Shown: in pieces, positions 63,354-64,000 of the stretch | Layout of the letters: every line of letters starts with the position of its first letter | Position numbering within the stretch: the first letter of the stretch is position 1 | Source of the DNA: Blastocatellia bacterium | GTDB lineage: Bacteria; Acidobacteriota; Blastocatellia; HR10; J050 | Direction: 5' to 3' | DNA length: 64,000 nt | Assembly (NCBI GenBank): GCA_026985075.1 | Contig: JALSQX010000080.1 | Location: forward strand, 51,823 to 115,822 | Position numbers and translations under genes: made by a program | The notes under the pieces: generated by a model | What the model saw: the letters and a program-made list of their open reading frames with translations, nothing else | The model's database searches: none | Told to the model about the DNA's origin: nothing

Positions 63354-64000
63354 TCACGGACACGGCCCATTGTCATCAATGTCCCGATCCACAATCCTGC
63401 CCAATCCTCGCCCTCGCGCCGTCGTCAACCGCGCCGTCCCCGTTCGCCGCACCAACGACACTCCACCCTGCAACACCTCCCCACCAACTCCCCGACCCCG
63501 GAAATTGATCACCACCCCACTCACACTCAGCGTCACCGTCCCTTGCACCACGCTCCCATCGCTCAACCGCCACTGAAACCGCCCACTGCACGGGAACAAC
63601 CGCACACAATTGCCGCTCCGCTCATCCTGGAGCACCAGCACATCATTGACACTGACATTGACCGTATCGGTGTCGGTCGCCCCACAGGGATCGGTCACCG
63701 TCAGCTCGAACACCAGCACGTCGCAGAGGCCGTCGCCCACCTCAGGCGCCGTGAAACTCGGATTCGGTGTCGTCGCCCCGGTCAACACCACCGCCGGCCC
63801 GGCCACCTGCACCCACTGGAACGTGAGCGGCTGCCCCGCATCCGGATCATGGCTCCCACTGCCATCCAGCGTCACCATCGCTCCCTCATCCACCTCCTGA
63901 TCCACTCCGGCATCGGCCACCGGCCCAGTGTTGACCACCGTCACCGTCACCGTGCAACTGGAACTGTTGCCCGCCGCATCCGTCGCCGTGAACGTGATCG
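63354..64000 (-). CDS. Second surface-protein paralogue, N-terminus cut by window edge
   Basis: The frame is open from the stop at 63354 to the right edge, so only the last 215 codons are seen. They comprise the end of a HYR domain (ITFTATDAAGNSSSCTVTV), a PKD-like domain (VADAGVDQEVDEGAMVTLDG, HDPDAGQPLTFQWVQVAG) and the same C-terminal module as the gene downstream: LVLQDERSGNCVRLFPCSG, RRTGTARLTTARGRGLGRI and the ending DRDIDDNGPCP. Identity is high in the PKD domain and still strong in the module, so the two genes are tandem paralogues. An internal GTG at 63950 is not a real start. Confidence 0.9.
   Translation of the reverse strand, partial: ITFTATDAAGNSSSCTVTVTVVNTGPVADAGVDQEVDEGAMVTLDGSGSHDPDAGQPLTFQWVQVAGPAVVLTGATTPNPSFTAPEVGDGLCDVLVFELTVTDPCGATDTDTVNVSVNDVLVLQDERSGNCVRLFPCSGRFQWRLSDGSVVQGTVTLSVSGVVINFRGRGVGGEVLQGGVSLVRRTGTARLTTARGRGLGRIVDRDIDDNGPCP

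Overview
The window most likely comes from an Acidobacteriota chromosome. The basis is family content: a tandem pair of proteins like the 'VWFA-related Acidobacterial' family (37.7-39.7 kb), an Oar-like TonB-dependent receptor with an N-terminal carboxypeptidase-regulatory-like domain (14.2-17.6 kb), acidobacteria-style exported proteins (DUF1326, DUF4139, DUF3179) and long HYR/CSLREA surface proteins. Shine-Dalgarno sites of the GGAGG type are strong and common. No integrase, transposase, CRISPR array or rRNA was seen. One tRNA gene, tRNA-Glu(UUC) with an encoded CCA, lies at 57964-58042. No taxonomic search was possible.

Layout. 1-6.7 kb (all minus): a PAS/PAS/GAF sensor cut by the left edge, an ECF sigma factor with a small zinc-finger anti-sigma, a triple-fusion glycosyltransferase, a polytopic glycosyltransferase and a small exported protein. 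7.0-9.3 kb: a probable selenoprotein of the glycine/betaine/sarcosine reductase selenoprotein B family, with an in-frame TGA followed directly by a perfect hairpin. It is cotranscribed with an AhpD-like CxxC protein and lies opposite a divergent Crp/Fnr regulator. 9.6-14 kb: a zinc-ribbon protein, a DUF3179 protein, a decayed patch with a VWFA-type remnant, and a B12-binding radical SAM enzyme. 14.2-19 kb: the TonB receptor, a near-consensus sigma-54 promoter in front of it, and a bEBP-like regulator whose ATPase and GAFTGA motifs are gone. 19.1-25.2 kb: a cupredoxin overlapping an unknown anchored protein, a thioredoxin-like protein, a second Crp/Fnr regulator, a four-repeat PKD-like protein and a metzincin-like protein split over two frames.

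25.8-44 kb: a histidine kinase/response regulator pair, inositol-3-phosphate synthase, a double universal stress protein, two sodium-coupled amino-acid transporters, a 2OG-Fe(II) oxygenase, an anchored zinc-finger protein, a thioesterase, a RodZ-like protein, the VWFA pair, a DUF4139 protein, bifunctional formimidoyltransferase-cyclodeaminase and a HEAT-repeat protein. 44.5-57.9 kb: a VKOR-like protein, a lamin-tail/IPT protein, a Tat-exported three-subunit molybdenum hydroxylase operon with a small Cys-rich fourth gene, DUF1326 and related exported proteins, a Ycf45-like ATPase with an R3H domain, a YbaK-type deacylase, a phosphoribosyltransferase, a DUF883-like protein and PrmA. 58-64 kb: tRNA-Glu, a repeat-rich spacer, and two tandem giant surface proteins (the second cut by the right edge) that share a C-terminal module I do not recognise.

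The most notable features are the TGA-containing selenoprotein with its candidate bacterial SECIS, the sigma-54 promoter next to a catalytically degenerate bEBP relative, and the shared C-terminal module of the two large surface proteins.
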